From Diogma glabrata (taxonomy: Eukaryota > Arthropoda > Insecta > Diptera > Cylindrotomidae), in NCBI GenBank assembly GCA_963693315.1, contig OY856187.1:112011746-112075745 (forward strand): DNA of 64,000 nt. The letters are read 5' to 3'. The notes below the pieces were generated by a model, which worked only from the letters and a program-made list of their open reading frames with translations, ran no database searches and was not told the DNA's origin. Below are positions 36,801 to 49,375 of this stretch, in pieces. The position numbers were made by a program, and so were the translations under genes. Position 1 is the first letter of the stretch. The number at the start of each line of letters is the position of its first letter.

Positions 36801-38670
36801 CGGGTATCTATATAAAAATATTGGGACTCTGATGCCTAGACTGACGTCTCTACAGCACTGGAAACAAATTGTTCTGGATATATAGTCAGCTTATATTCGT
36901 CAAAAACTTCAATTAATGCCTAACTATTGTTGAAAATTTAGCGAAGTTTTAATTATACAAACAAGTGTTTCAGCGGCCCACCAAAGCTTAGCAGTTTTTT
37001 CTTCTATAAATTTCCGTCTTTTGATAAACATTCATCATAGAATTAACGAATAAACAATGGTTGATACACTAGATTTTAGTACAACCGGATGATTTTTTCA
37101 AACACTTATCGTTATCAGTTTTCATGATACCATCACAGCTCCTTGTCATACAGATTTGCATTTTTTGTCAAAAGGTCATCAAAATTATTTGACGAACGAA
37201 TGTTGTATGCTCCCAAGAAACATAAAAAACATATTCAAATAAAACAACTGTTGTATAGTAGATCCTTTAATGGTTTGGAAAATGTATCCCAAAAGTTGAT
37301 AAAATCCTACTCATATTGATTGAAACCTTTAACCAACGGTTATTAAAAATCGATTTGTAGCTGTAAGCTATGAAATGAAGACCAGATCATCCATTTTCAA
37401 GTAAACTTGGCTCATATATCAAAGTTTCAGCAAGATTCCATAGATTTTTGTCAACCATGGATCCTCAGACATATTCCATTTATTTAAGTAACCAATGTTT
37501 GCATCTTCTGAAACCACAACGAAAACTTTTATTTTAAATCAAAGCCAGAACATTTGATAGTTACATCTTTAACTAGTTCGTAGTTGTGAACCTTAGTACG
37601 CCTTTCCATTGGTTTTGTTACTCTGCATTTAAATCATAAATTCCTTTTTCAAGTAAGAGCCAAAATGGGTCCATGCACTCAGGAAAAAAACGATGCGGTA
37701 GTTATGTGCTATAGTTACTCCATAATTGTATATAAAACATATAATTTTCTAAAATTTACATGTGCAAAGTAATGATAGTTTAAGTAATATTAACTAATTA
37801 ACTGTAGTAAAAATTGCTTTTTTATTCGTAAATTTGCAAGAGTAATATTGCATATTACATTTAACCATTGCGTAGGAAACAATTTGAGATATCCACTTAT
37901 AATGGAAATAATTTTATGGAGCTAGATATCAATTTTATTACATGCAGGCGTCCAAGTCACGACGGTGAACCATATTTCGCTGCAGGATATGCTTTCTAAA
38001 TTACTGATTATCTGAAAGAGTTCGCATCTGCACTCCAAAAAGTTCTAACTAATGTTTGTAGTTTTTATTTAGCGTATGGTTTTTGTTGTGACACATTAAA
38101 AACAAAAATAAAACAAAAATAAAACTTAAAATAGATAGATTTTCATATGAAATCTACATAAAACAAAACATGAATAGTGAATACACATTAAATGAACTTA
38201 CAATCAATATGATTGCGCGTCTTTTAGTTAAAAATTAAAAAGTAAAATATTAAAATATTTGAACATTGGGCAGTATATTTAATGTAACTCCCAATGTTTG
38301 TAGTAAGGTGTTTCTTATAGGATTTTTCATTGCTTTTTCTTTCAAATGTTGTTTGCGTGTGTCTAACCTAATAAACTTGACTTCTAAATGTTAAAGATTA
38401 TATGATTGTGATTCTTAAATGCTCCATCAATAGTATTATTGAACGTTTGTTTGGCTTCCCTTTTATTTAAGTGAAATGCAGAAACCTCCATTTTTAAAGG
38501 ATTAGGTGTCAGTCACCTTTTTTAAAAGAGTTATACAACACGCGGTACAATTTGATGATTTACCAAATACATATTGTTATATAAGCCGGCTTTGGTTTAT
38601 ATACCGGGGTTATAACAGCTATAACAGAAAAAAAACAAATATTAAATGGCTTCCAGCTCAAAAAATCTCC
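33860..38670. other. Long AT-rich spacer, no gene seen
   Basis: A 10-bp stem, 3-base loop hairpin (AATAGATACC/GGTATCTATT) is at 34732-34754. A TTA-rich microsatellite is near 36690-36745. A less A/T-rich block at 34310-35220 may be a decayed element but I recognise no motif in it. The palindrome near 38143-38163 resembles that at 13151. Confidence 0.5.
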
Positions 38671-38675
38671 AATTA

Positions 38676-38901
38676 TACTGAAAAAAGTAATTTGGTATAT
38701 TCTACAAAACGGATTCAACCGAATTAATTTTGTAGTTTCTACAAAAATTTAGTACAATCGACCATACGTTTTTAACGTTTGATAATGCTTTTTCTAACGT
38801 TTAAAACGTATGGTTAATTGTACTAAATTTTAGTTGATACTACAAAATTATTTTGGTTGAATCCGTTTTGTAGACTATACCAAATTATTTTTTTCAGTGT
38901 A
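38676..38901. mobile_element. Hairpin MITE with arms of about 100 bp
   Basis: The two halves are reverse complements over nearly the whole length: AATTTGGTATA, CAAAACGGATTCAACC, AAATTTAGTACAAT and CATACGTTTT each recur inverted. The loop is about 15 bases around 38785. The right end reads TTTTTTTCAGTGTA, and the left end is the same inverted with two bases missing, so TA-flanked CACTGAAAAAA termini of Tc1/mariner type are plausible. Confidence 0.85.
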
Positions 38902-39246
38902 GTAGAAAGATTAATAACTCATGTTATTACCCATAAAAATTCAGTAGTCAAAATAAATCTTACATATTAATACGCTAACGAAAAATTTTGTGGAGCCTAA
39001 TGCTTTTTTATTCGCAGATGGATTCATTTCAAATTCTCACTGCTAACTGATATTAGTGTAACTTAGAGTTTAAAGATTTTTCACACAAATCGGATCATAA
39101 ATAAAAAAGTTATTGACGAATTAAATTTATTTTTGAATTTAAGCGAACTCCCGCATACAATATGAAATGGACTCGCCCAAGCCATATATTTTTTTTTCAC
39201 AAAAACGCAAAACTTTGTTACTTTGTTATTTCAATTAATTATTTGA

Positions 39247-39457
39247 TATAAGCCGCTTTCCAATCGAGTGAATTGCTGTAGGAATTGATTGTAGCCAATT
39301 GGTCTAATATTCAGTAAATCATCAAAAATAGAGCCAAAACAACAAAAAACAGCAATTTTTGACATTCAAAAAATAACCATTGAAACATACAAATTCCGGA
39401 ATACAATTCTGTTTAAGTGAATCATTCAGTAATTCACTTGATTGGAAAGCGCCTATA
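39247..39457. mobile_element. Short MITE with TIRs of about 27 bp
   Basis: TATAAGCCGCTTTCCAATC plus GAGTGAATT at the left is matched inverted by AATTCACTTG plus ATTGGAAAGCGCCTATA at the right, with one indel and a few mismatches. The 155-bp interior is noncoding. It ends about 30 bp before the Helitron reading frame begins. Target duplication is unclear. Confidence 0.75.
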
Positions 39458-39490
39458 AATAAATGTTGTTCTGTTTTTTCTTCATTTTAA

Positions 39491-42383
39491 TTTTTCGCGT
39501 TTTTTTTTTCGATTGATACTGCTGCTAATATGAGAATGAATAGAAATGCCAATGTATGTGAAGTTTTTCTAATGCGTGAGATAGGTTTTGAGTTAGATCG
39601 TGTGAATCCTTTTGTTCGTTCTTTTAAATCAATGCATGAATTTTGTAAAAGATCTGAGAATGTTACTGCTGATGTGTCACTGGTTATAAAAGTTAACAGA
39701 GAATGTGAAATCCCTGATCCCATTCTTTTTCCTAAATTACATGAATATGTGAAACGTCATATGATGCATGGACCATGTGGTGCTCTGAATCCCAATTCTG
39801 TTTGTATGAGAGATGGTAGATGTAGTAAGAATTTTCCAAGACCTTTTTCTGAAAATACTAAAGAATCTGTGAAAAGTTATCCTTTGTATCGTCGACGTGA
39901 TAATGGTATGAGTGTTGATGTACGTGGTGCATCTCTTGATAATAGATATGTTGTTCCATATAATCCTTATCTTCTTGCAAAATTCAATTATCATATTAAC
40001 GTGGAAATATGTACGACTGTTAAAAGTGTGAAATATGTTTACAACTATGTATATAAAGGGTATGATTCTGCCAATGTTGAATTGAGAGTGAATGGAGAGA
40101 ATGCAGTGAATAATGATGATGCGATTGTGGGAAATGAAATTCAAGATTTTTTGAATGGACGTTGGTTCGATTGAAGCTGCTAGAAGCTTGAAGCATATTT
40201 AAATTTCCAATGCATTTTCAATCTCATAGAATTATTTGACTTGATTTTCATTTGCCTAATAGACAAAATGTTTATATCAGGAATGGTAATGTGGCTGGTG
40301 CAGTCGCAAATGTATTAAGAACAAAATTGTTAGCATTTTTCCATTTGAATTCCATTGATAATTTAGCTAATGAGTTTTTGTATACAGAATTACCATTACA
40401 TTATGTTTGGCATGATCAAAGTAAATCGTGGAAAAGACGACAACGTGGGGCTGATAAGGTTGTTGCTCGATTATATATGGTTACTCCAAAATATATAGAA
40501 TTGTTTCATATGCGTTTACTTCTGTTGCATGTTCGTGGTTCAAAATCTTTTACTGATCTACGTGTGTATGAAGGTGTTGAGTACCCTACTTTTGTTGCAG
40601 CATGTGAAGCTCGAGGTATTGCAACAAATGATAATGAATGTTGTGAATGTTTACTTGAAGCTTCAGAAATTCAATCACCAAAACAGTTACGTCAATTATT
40701 TGCATTTATCTGTGGTTTGAATGTTCCTCCGAATGCTTTAGCTTTATGGATTGAATTTAGAAATAGTATGATTGAAGACTTTTTACGAAATTACGATGAA
40801 GATGTGTCAATTAATCGAGCCTTGATTGAAATTAATGAAATTCTTCTTACACATAATACTTCATGTGGTGATCTTGGTCTTCCGATTCCACAATATAACT
40901 TACAGATTAGCAATGTAGGTCGTTTTGATATTGAAGAAGAAGCTATAGTTTTTGATAGAATGTATGAAAATGCAAATAATGAGCAACGTAGTGTAATTGA
41001 TATTGTTTTGCGTGAAGCTCAATTCCATGATACTGGAAGCAATGTTTTTTTCTTGACAGCACATGCAGGTGGTGACAAAACTTTTGTTCAAACGGCAATC
41101 ATTCATAAATTTAATTCATTAAATATTTCGTGTATTGTAACTGCTTTCAGTGGTATTGCATCAACTTTTTTGATTGGGGGGCGAACTTTGCATAATGTTT
41201 TCAAATTACCAATTCAATTATTAGAGAATTTAATGCCAAATATAACTCCAAACAGTGTACATGGCACATATATTAATAATGCATCAATCATTATTATATA
41301 TGAAATTTCAATGTGTTCTATTCATGCTTTAAAATTAATTGATCGTTTGTTAAGAGATTTAACTCCAAACGAAGAAAATGAAAATAAACTGTTTGCAGGT
41401 AAAACTCTTTTACTGAGCGGTGACTTTCGCCAAATTCTTCCAGTTATACCGCATGGCTCACGTTCTATTTTATTTGAAAATTGTATTACATCTTAGCAAG
41501 AATTTATTAACTTTAAAATTTTGAAATTAAATCAAAACATGAGAGCTCTCCCTCATGAAATTGAATTTGTAGAACATCTTAGACGACTCGGTAATGGTGA
41601 TATGCAAAGTTTTCCACAGTTTGGTATGTCAGATATCATTGAAATTCCTCATAATATGATTGGCAATCCAGACAATATTATTGAAGACATTTTTGGAAAT
41701 ATTTCTGATACAATTTTATCGGATGACATTTTGAGTTCCGTCATTTTAGCCCCCAAAAATAATGATTGCAATGAAATCAATTCTAAAATCTTGAGTATTA
41801 TGCCAGGAGAGGAGATAGCATATTTTAATTTTGATAAAGTTGTTGTGATGACATTCGTGAGCAGAACAATTTTCCAATAGAATTTTTAAATAAATTGAGT
41901 GTAGGAGGTTTGCCACCTCATAAATTAGTTTTGAAAGTGAATTGCATTGTTCTCCTTATACGTAATTTAAATACAGGTCAAGCATTAGTAAATGGAACAC
42001 GAATGCGTGTAAAAGTTATGCACCGAAATTCAATAGATTGTGAAGTTTTGACTGGTGTCATGCGTGGTGTACGCATTCTAATTCCACGCATTCATTTGAC
42101 TTATTCTGGAACTCTTCTTCCATTTAAATTTCAAAGAACGGAATTGAGTTCCTGCTTTTGCTATGACTATTAATAGTCTCAAGGTCAGACATTCAACAGA
42201 GTTGCCATTTTACTTAAAGAACCTGTATTCACACATGGTCAATTGTATGTTGCTGCAAGTAGAGTGTGTGCGTTTGAATGTTTGAAATTTTATATTTATG
42301 ATACATCTGACCAAGGTCATTTGTTCAACGATGATAGAGTTTTCACCAAAAATATCGTTTTCCCAGAAGTCATTGTTACCTGA
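39491..42383 (+). pseudogene. Helitron Rep-helicase (Pif1-like helicase) pseudogene
   Basis: An N-terminal segment (NPFVRSFKSMHEF) passes directly, near 39692-39710, into the region after the Rep nuclease (EIPDPILFPKLHEYVKRHMM, HGPCGALNPNSVCM). The HUH and Tyr motifs that should lie between are absent, although the frame stays open. NRYVVPYNPYLLAKFNYHIN and VYNYVYKGYD follow. A frameshift near 40170 and a stop at 40231 precede LPNRQNVYIRNGN. In the helicase, Walker A reads AHAGGDKTF (Gly before Lys lost) and Walker B IIIIYEISM (Asp to Tyr), while LLLSGDFRQILPVIP is well kept. A stop at 41494, then frameshifts near 41840, 42140 and 42175, precede PAFAMTIN, SQGQTFNRVAI and THGQLYVAASRV. The frame ends at 42381-42383. 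It is plainly inactive. Confidence 0.9.
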
Positions 42384-42607
42384 TTTCTTCTCACTTTTCT
42401 CAAAAACCTTTTCCTCTTTTATGAGTATGAGTGTCTGTGCGTTTGCTTTTGCCTCAATATGCGTATTTTTAAATTTCATATTGAGGCTGAAGTTGCCATT
42501 CAGTTTTATCATTTTCATTGTTAAACATATTTGAATATTGTTTTTGATAATAATTGCTGTTTCAATAGTCTATTAAAATATAAAATAAAATATAAAATTT
42601 TCATGTA

Positions 42608-42637
42608 TGACCGAATTTCGGTCACGGGATTTCCTAT
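42608..42637 (+). other. Candidate Helitron 3' terminal hairpin
   Basis: TGACCGA-ATT-TCGGTCA forms a 7-bp stem with a 3-base loop (42608-42624), followed 9 bases later by CTAT. Helitrons normally end in such a stem followed by about ten bases and CTRR, so CTAT would be one mutation from consensus. Confidence 0.55.
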
Positions 42638-42639
42638 AT

Positions 42640-45500
42640 TTTTAAAAATAAAAATTGAAAATTGTGCTATCATTTTTCACTACCACTTTTGAAATCATTG
42701 CTTCTACGTCAACAAAATGTCTACCCTCTAAATATCAACAATTCAACAATTAGTAATCGACTTTAATAATATAAGATGTTAAAATATGTCGAACTCTTGC
42801 AAAGTTTGTTTCAAGCTGAAATGGGTGTTTTCATTCTCAGCCCATACAATTCTTTCACAACACCTTTTTAAGCTATTAGCAAAGCCAACGTGAGATCCTA
42901 AATAACCAATTCTTAAAAGTTCAAAAACTGCAATCCTAAAATGATTTCCATAAATCACATATCAGCAAATTAACAATAATGCCTAAAAAATACGACAATA
43001 TTTATAACGATCAATACAAAATTAAATTATTTCGATTTCATCCATAATAACCTTGATCTCATTTAATCTATGTATAAACGCTACACATGCATGTATCTAT
43101 AAATAAAAAATTAAAAAACAACAAAGAAAATCAAATAAATTCCATTGAAGTCCCAGAAGAGATACAGCACAACAAAACGTATATTCAATATTTAATCCAA
43201 ACACTCTAAGGGAATTTATGTGGATTTCAATCTGTCTGTCTGTATACATTATTTGATAAACAATAAGATGGAACTAAGGCGAGTGAATTGAAAGAACATG
43301 TTAAAAAGATATAGAAATGAAATAAAATGAAAAAGAATAAAATTTGTTTAAGGTTTTTAACAAGAACACAATATAAATTTATGACGGACATAAATTAGGT
43401 AACCGACATTTGTTTGGTTGTAACAATTTTTTTTTGTTTCTATTATATTAAATATTTTATTATTTTATTATTATTTGTAAACATTTTGCATGCATGAAAC
43501 TTGTGTTATGGAAAATCCTTTTTTTTCTTTGACTTTGTAGTGAAAAAAAACATTAATACTGGGCTACAAACTGTATTTTTTATGGAACGAAATGCACGAA
43601 ATTTACTGCATATTACATATGGATTTGTAGGAGTTTCAGAATAATATTAATATAAAATAATTTAAATATATACCTCCTGCATAACTAACCAACGTTTCGT
43701 TCAATTATTTTTCAAAAAAAAATTAAGATTTATTCATTTGTTGTTAATCTCAGGTGGTAATATGACTTTTTCCATTAAAACAAAAACATCCCATCCAAAG
43801 ATTATTTTCATAAAAATAAAAGTTAAAAGCAATTTCATATAATGTCATTTCTTCACTTACATTTTTTTTTGTCTCTATTGATAAAAATTATAACTTCTAA
43901 AACTTTTTTTCTTTTTAAAGTATAAATATGACTTTACCTTAGCTTCTCTTACGTTTTCAATTAAAAGTACTTGTTACATCTAATTGAAACTACAAAAAAA
44001 AATAATGTTTATATCGTTAAAACGAAACTTATGTTTATATTTCTGAACTTCACGTTTATTGTTTCCGACCATTTTAGCTTAGGGAGAAAAAATAGTAAAA
44101 GCAACATAAAAGTTCTATGACAAAACTTTAAATATATACAAAAAAAGACGGAAAGTTTTTGTATGTTATTTCTTTATTTAATGAAAAAAACTGCATAATA
44201 TTGTTAAAAGTTGATAAAAGTCCAACAGAAAATTATAAATACAATTTGAGTTTTCAATTGAAACCGATTCTGCATTGTTTAATCAATGTTTGATTAGTTT
44301 ATGGGATGATTGTTATGCAACAATAATTTATTTTCACAAAAGTTTCATGATTCCTGCTAGAAAACTCTCGTTGAAAGATTTTTGTTAGATAATGTTGGAT
44401 AGATCTCCCAGCTAATCCATTTGATATCATTTTCATTCTCGACTTCAAATATGCCAAGACCTAACGTCACTTTATGCCATGATAGGATTCAATGATGACG
44501 TGAAAGTGCGTGAAATGTGCACTAATTGTGCATATTACAAAATGCCCGTGCATAAAATTGGGCAAAATTCATATCATGCACATGACGTGCACCGTACGTG
44601 CACATATCGTTAAACGCCTTAGCACATATGTGCACTCAAATGTAAGCCGCAGCCACGAAAAATAAAAGAACAGAGCGAAACAAAATTTATTTAATGATAA
44701 TAATAATAAACAAAGAATTACAAAAATGGAGAGTGAAAAAGAACTTTAACATTTTCTAAAACAGCTTATTCCATATAATTTTTTTATGAAATAATGCTTT
44801 CGTAATAATTAATTGATGAATTTTATTTTATTTTAATCTAAAATTATGTGTGAAAGAAATTTTAAAAAGAAAGGGAATGAAAACATACACAAAAAACAAA
44901 CGGGCATTAAGAAAAATTTCTTTTAGTGATTTAAAAAAATTTATTATGTTATTTGAAAATTTTTTCTTTAACATTTTACATGTCCGAATACTGATACATA
45001 TATAAATTTTTATCTTTTAATGTTAAGAAAATTGTGGAAAATTAATATTATTTTTTATATGTAAGCCGGTTATTTAAATTTTTTGAATTCTGATTTTTTT
45101 AAATTTAAATTGTATCGCTAAAAAAATGGTGAAAAAATGGACATCTCATTTACAAACGCAATCAGACAAGAAATGGTTTCCATTTTTGACCATCCAGATT
45201 GCAGATTCTGACTTTGGTCCGGAATCTGCAATCGGAATTGAGAACTCTTGCGATTCAGAATTTGGCTGAAAATCTAAAATATTGATAGCATCCATCATGG
45301 GGATGCAACCGGGGATGGGGATGCAACCGGATGTCGCTCAATTAGACGTCTTACACAAACAACTTCATGCTACAAATATAAAATGCCAGAGGCATAAATT
45401 AAAATAAAGAGGAACCTAAACAGATTTGTGCCCTTCCTAAATGCTTTAAACTGGATACATTGGTCAAAAATGGTATGACAAAATAGCTAAATTTAAAGGT
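42640..45500. other. AT-rich spacer
   Basis: A GTCTGTCTG microsatellite scrap is near 43229. The GTGCAC-rich segment at 44495-44640 is listed separately. A 12-bp stem hairpin (GATTGCAGATTC and its inverse) is at 45197-45233. No gene was recognised. Confidence 0.5.
44495..44640. other. Cluster of GTGCAC/ACGTG motifs
   Basis: GTGCAC or its close variants (GTGCAT, TGCACA) occur about ten times within 145 bp, and ACGTG three times, in otherwise A/T-rich DNA. GACGTGCACCGTACGTGCAC is a compact double site. ACGTG is the core bound by bHLH-PAS heterodimers, but a decayed palindromic repeat is equally possible. Confidence 0.4.
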
Positions 45501-45539
45501 CATTTTCAGTGATATGACGTATGCGTTAAAAGTAGTAAG

Positions 45540-45835
45540 AGGGTCTGAGCCGAAGCATCACAATTTATTAAGGTTTTAAACGCCATAAGTTCTCTTGCTG
45601 CCCTCCAATGACCAGAACTAATTTAAACCATTTTATCCAAAAGGATGCGATATTATATTCATCCAAGAGCCATGGATGGATTGAAAACACTAAAACGTTC
45701 ATTGACCAGCTAAACACACAACTAATATACTTTTTAGGCGACAGTGAAAAGAACACAACAGTCTTCTGAAGCAAACCTTAAGCAGATTTTAGTCTGCATC
45801 ATCCACACAAAATGTGAGTCTTCCCTCCAGCTTTT
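45540..45835 (+). pseudogene. Possible LOA/R1-like LINE endonuclease scrap
   Basis: GCDIIFIQEPWMDW matches the signature near the start of APE-type LINE endonucleases (DIALIQEPW is usual). In the next frame NTQLIYFLGDSEKNTTVF stands where the following conserved segment is expected. Stops and frame changes are dense, and nothing downstream is recognisable. Confidence 0.4.
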
Positions 45836-45999
45836 CCAAACTAACCCCATTTTTATCGCATGTAGCCAACAGTCAGAAATGAGATCTGGGGCCTCACTTT
45901 GAGCAAAAATATAACCGAAAACTTTATCAATTCGCCAGAATCTCTTATCGTCAACTATGTATATGTATTTGCTTTAACATAGAATACTAACTTTCCATT

Positions 46000-48900
46000 T
46001 TTGAAACCTTAACTTTTAGTTTAGAATACTCTCCATTTTAGAAATAAATTTGGAAAATTATACCTTTAAATTAAAACCTTTACACTATAAAACACATCGG
46101 AGACCGCCGGTCTTGTATCTTCTGCTGTTAAAACACGTGAGCATTACAGTAGTAATAGTTCGGTAAACAAACCCAGAAAGTCTCAGATATTGTTTAAAAA
46201 AAGTGGAACAAGGTGAGGGAGGCTGTATGCCAATCCACAAAAAAAATATAGTCATATACACTAAAACAAGGAAGTTACATTTCAATCCTATGGTTTTTAA
46301 CAGTGAATGGAAATAAACAGCCAGGGAAATTGTTTTTTGACGTCATAGAAATGTTCGTTTTGATGAAACATTTCGATAGCTTTTGGATGATGCTCACAAA
46401 TTTTCTTTTGAAGTTTTCATAGACTGTATTGTATTTTGAGGTCAAGAAAATTGGTCAGATTTTTTACATGCAACGAATGGTGTTAAATTTTAGAAATATG
46501 TAGAAATGTAAGTTTCATCCAAGACTGATTGGAGGTGGAAAAACAAAATTCGAAAACTTATTTAACTAATTTACATTTTCTGTTTGTGAACGCCTGTTAT
46601 TCTAGCTTGTGTTCCACATTTAAATTATTCCACTGAATTCTAAATAAATTCAGATGATCAAACATTAATACAAAAATACTTTGTGAGAATGACGAAAATA
46701 TGTAATTGTGTTACGTTATAAACTCTGTAGCCATGCACCATTGTTTAGTCTTATCAAAACATGACCTCTTAGATAGCATAAATACAGGTGAACTCCATGA
46801 GTCAACACAAGAAAAATGGTTTCATTATGCAATGTTTCTTCAACATGTATTTCCATTTCTTTATTTCAATTATACAAATGTTGTTAGGTATGCCACATAT
46901 TTTGGTATTCCTTTATTAAATTTATAATCAACAGCATCATCTCATTCACCACATTTTCATATTCATGGTTACCTTACTTTAGGTATTGATATTTCGACTA
47001 AATTCTTTATTTTGTAAAGTTAATTCCTCATCCTGACTAGCCATATCACATATATTATAATTTTTTAAATAATCATATTGAGGCTCCAAGAGGCTGAATC
47101 TCTTGTAATAATAACCGCTATTGGCATGCAAATTGTATTTTGTCAAAACGCTCTTTTTGTGTGTTGGGCACCAGTACAAAAAATCTGTTTATCATTAAGA
47201 ATTTAATTCACCTGTGACATATGACTTTTCTGGATAATTTTTGATCTGATAAATCTATCTATCTATCTCTAAAATATTTTTACCGTTATCGTTACTTTAA
47301 AAATGTTAAAAAGACGTTCCTGACTTATGTACGTCAAATTATTTAGATCCATGTTAAAATTTGTCGAAGAGTTAGAGGCTAAATCTAGCTCCATTTGCTT
47401 AAACTTCCAAATGTGTGTGTCTATTCATATGGTTTTGTTCAATTTAACTGCTGTTCTACATCCGATTTGCATCAAATTTTACATTGAATACCAAATATCC
47501 ATAAACCCTAACAAAACTAATTATGCTCCACTTCTGATGCATTGCAATAAGTTTTAACAATTTTAACTTTGATGGTTCCATATTCATGCAAGATGTAAAT
47601 GTTTGGAAATGTCTAAAGGGCTAATTCACCCAATATCGATTTCTGGAGGTGAAGAGCACTTACTTATTTGAATCATAACTAGTGTTAGTTTCCACAGTTC
47701 CACTCAAAATTGTTTTTTTTAGTCTGGCACTTTAGGTTATGTGCCTGACTAAAATGAGCCTCATATCTAAGCCAAAGTGGTCCTACTTTATACCGGGTAA
47801 AAAACTCAGTATGTTTGTATTATAGGGTTGGTAATTAAATCACTGTGCTAGAACAGTACTAAAAAACTACAGTGGGACCTGGATCAAGATAGCCAAGTTA
47901 AAGGTAGCGCGACTTTCTGCGTAAGTGAACTTCTGTGTTATTGTATAGCATATAAATGGACCCTCATTTTCGCAGTTAACCCTCTCGGCAACATGGAAAC
48001 GCAAGTTAGCACTAGTTAGTCATTCAAACCTTCTATGGACTAATTGCATGGCAAAATGGCAATAACATAAACCAAAATTGAATGCTCCACTTTTCTGATT
48101 GTAAAACCTTTATGGACATTTTTACTATCTTCAGAACCTGTAAAAATCAACTATTATTTTTTTACCCTCACTTACTGGTTTATGACAAAAGCCTCCATCT
48201 CTACAGATTGGGCAACAGTTATCAGGACAAGCAGATCTCTTAAACATATGAAGCATTTCCTATAATATCTTTTTACAGTTGCCTGAAAGCGTGGCTTTTT
48301 AAACACTATATTTGATATTGTTCCTGGTCTCTGGCTAATTGTATCATTGACCCATTGATCTCTCAAAAGAGAGTGCTAATTGGGTAACTTTGGTATATGA
48401 TCGTAGTTCACTTGAAAATGAAGTATGTATATGCATTATTTTTCAAATTAGTAGAGTAAGCAATCAAAAGTATGTAAACAGTCAAAAGTAATTGCAAAAG
48501 TAATTGGAATCACGAACAAATTTTAATTCGAAAGATCAATAACTCTAATATAGATCTTCGCAAAAATTATGCATATCAGTTTGTCACCGTCACTGTCACC
48601 CGTTTTTGTGAGGGAGTTAGGGCTGTCACCTATCTAAAACGTTAAATAATTACAAAAAAGGAAACTAAGAAAATCATTTTCAATATTTCAACTAAAAAGC
48701 ATGTCTATGTTTCTTTTAAAAAACTTTCAGTTTATTTATGAAATCTCTTCTCCTGTTCCATTTCATGTTTCACCGTGTTTCACCGTGTTTACATGCTTTA
48801 TTATAAGGAAATGATTATAAATAAAATTTTAGCAGCACCTTTACGATAACGTTATTTCGATCTTGAATACATACTTTAATGCCACATAATTACCGACAAG

Positions 48901-49370
48901 CTAACAGATTTAGGTAAAATCAAGTAAAATATGAAGGCCTTTTAATTTTTGCGTCTTAATTGCGGCGACTGTGCAAGAGTTTTTATGAGCAAGTTATGCG
49001 GGTAATATTCCAATTTTAATTAAGCTGGCACAACATAAACTAAAATTAGTAAACGATAGAATGTCATAAAATTCAGGTAGGTTACTATATTTTCAATATC
49101 CGTTTAGCATAAAACAATCTTTGAAAGAATAAAACAAATGTATTGTTATTACAATTAAGTCTTTTTATCAATTCAAACGTAACAGTAACACTTCGCCTAT
49201 TTTTAACCATTCCAACCAACTTACTTGTAACCATTCCAACCAACCTACATGTAACCATTCTTTTGCATGCTCTCTGAGGTGGTGACGGTCGCAAATTAGT
49301 TTTTGTTTCTAAGGAATGGATGTACAAACAACAAATCTTATCATTTAATCAAATATGACATGTGCTAAAC
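46000..49370. other. Spacer of mixed composition, no gene recognised
   Basis: Less A/T-rich than the flanks and probably composed of old elements. The frame at 46706-46927 has ordinary amino-acid composition but no family motif. A Cys-rich minus-strand segment lies at 48160-48260, and a TIR-like CAGTGGGACCTGGATC at about 47871 has no inverted partner. Confidence 0.4.
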
Positions 49371-49375
49371 TACTT

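Larger units (their letters stand above)
39491..42637 (+). mobile_element. Decayed Helitron, 3' part with terminal hairpin
   Basis: The element comprises the helicase pseudogene and about 250 bp of 3' noncoding sequence ending near the hairpin at 42608-42624. The 5' terminus (TC) was not found, and a TAA closes the frame at 39488-39490. The start of this entry is therefore the start of visible homology, not the true end. Confidence 0.6.

Noticed and set aside
46706..46927. 73-residue frame with ordinary composition
   Set aside because: No family recognised and no supporting context. It could be an exon fragment, but the sequence alone does not show this.
47871..47900. CAGTGGGACCTGGATC as a pogo/Tigger-type TIR
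   Set aside because: It resembles such ends from memory, but no inverted partner was found within the next kilobase and no transposase is visible.
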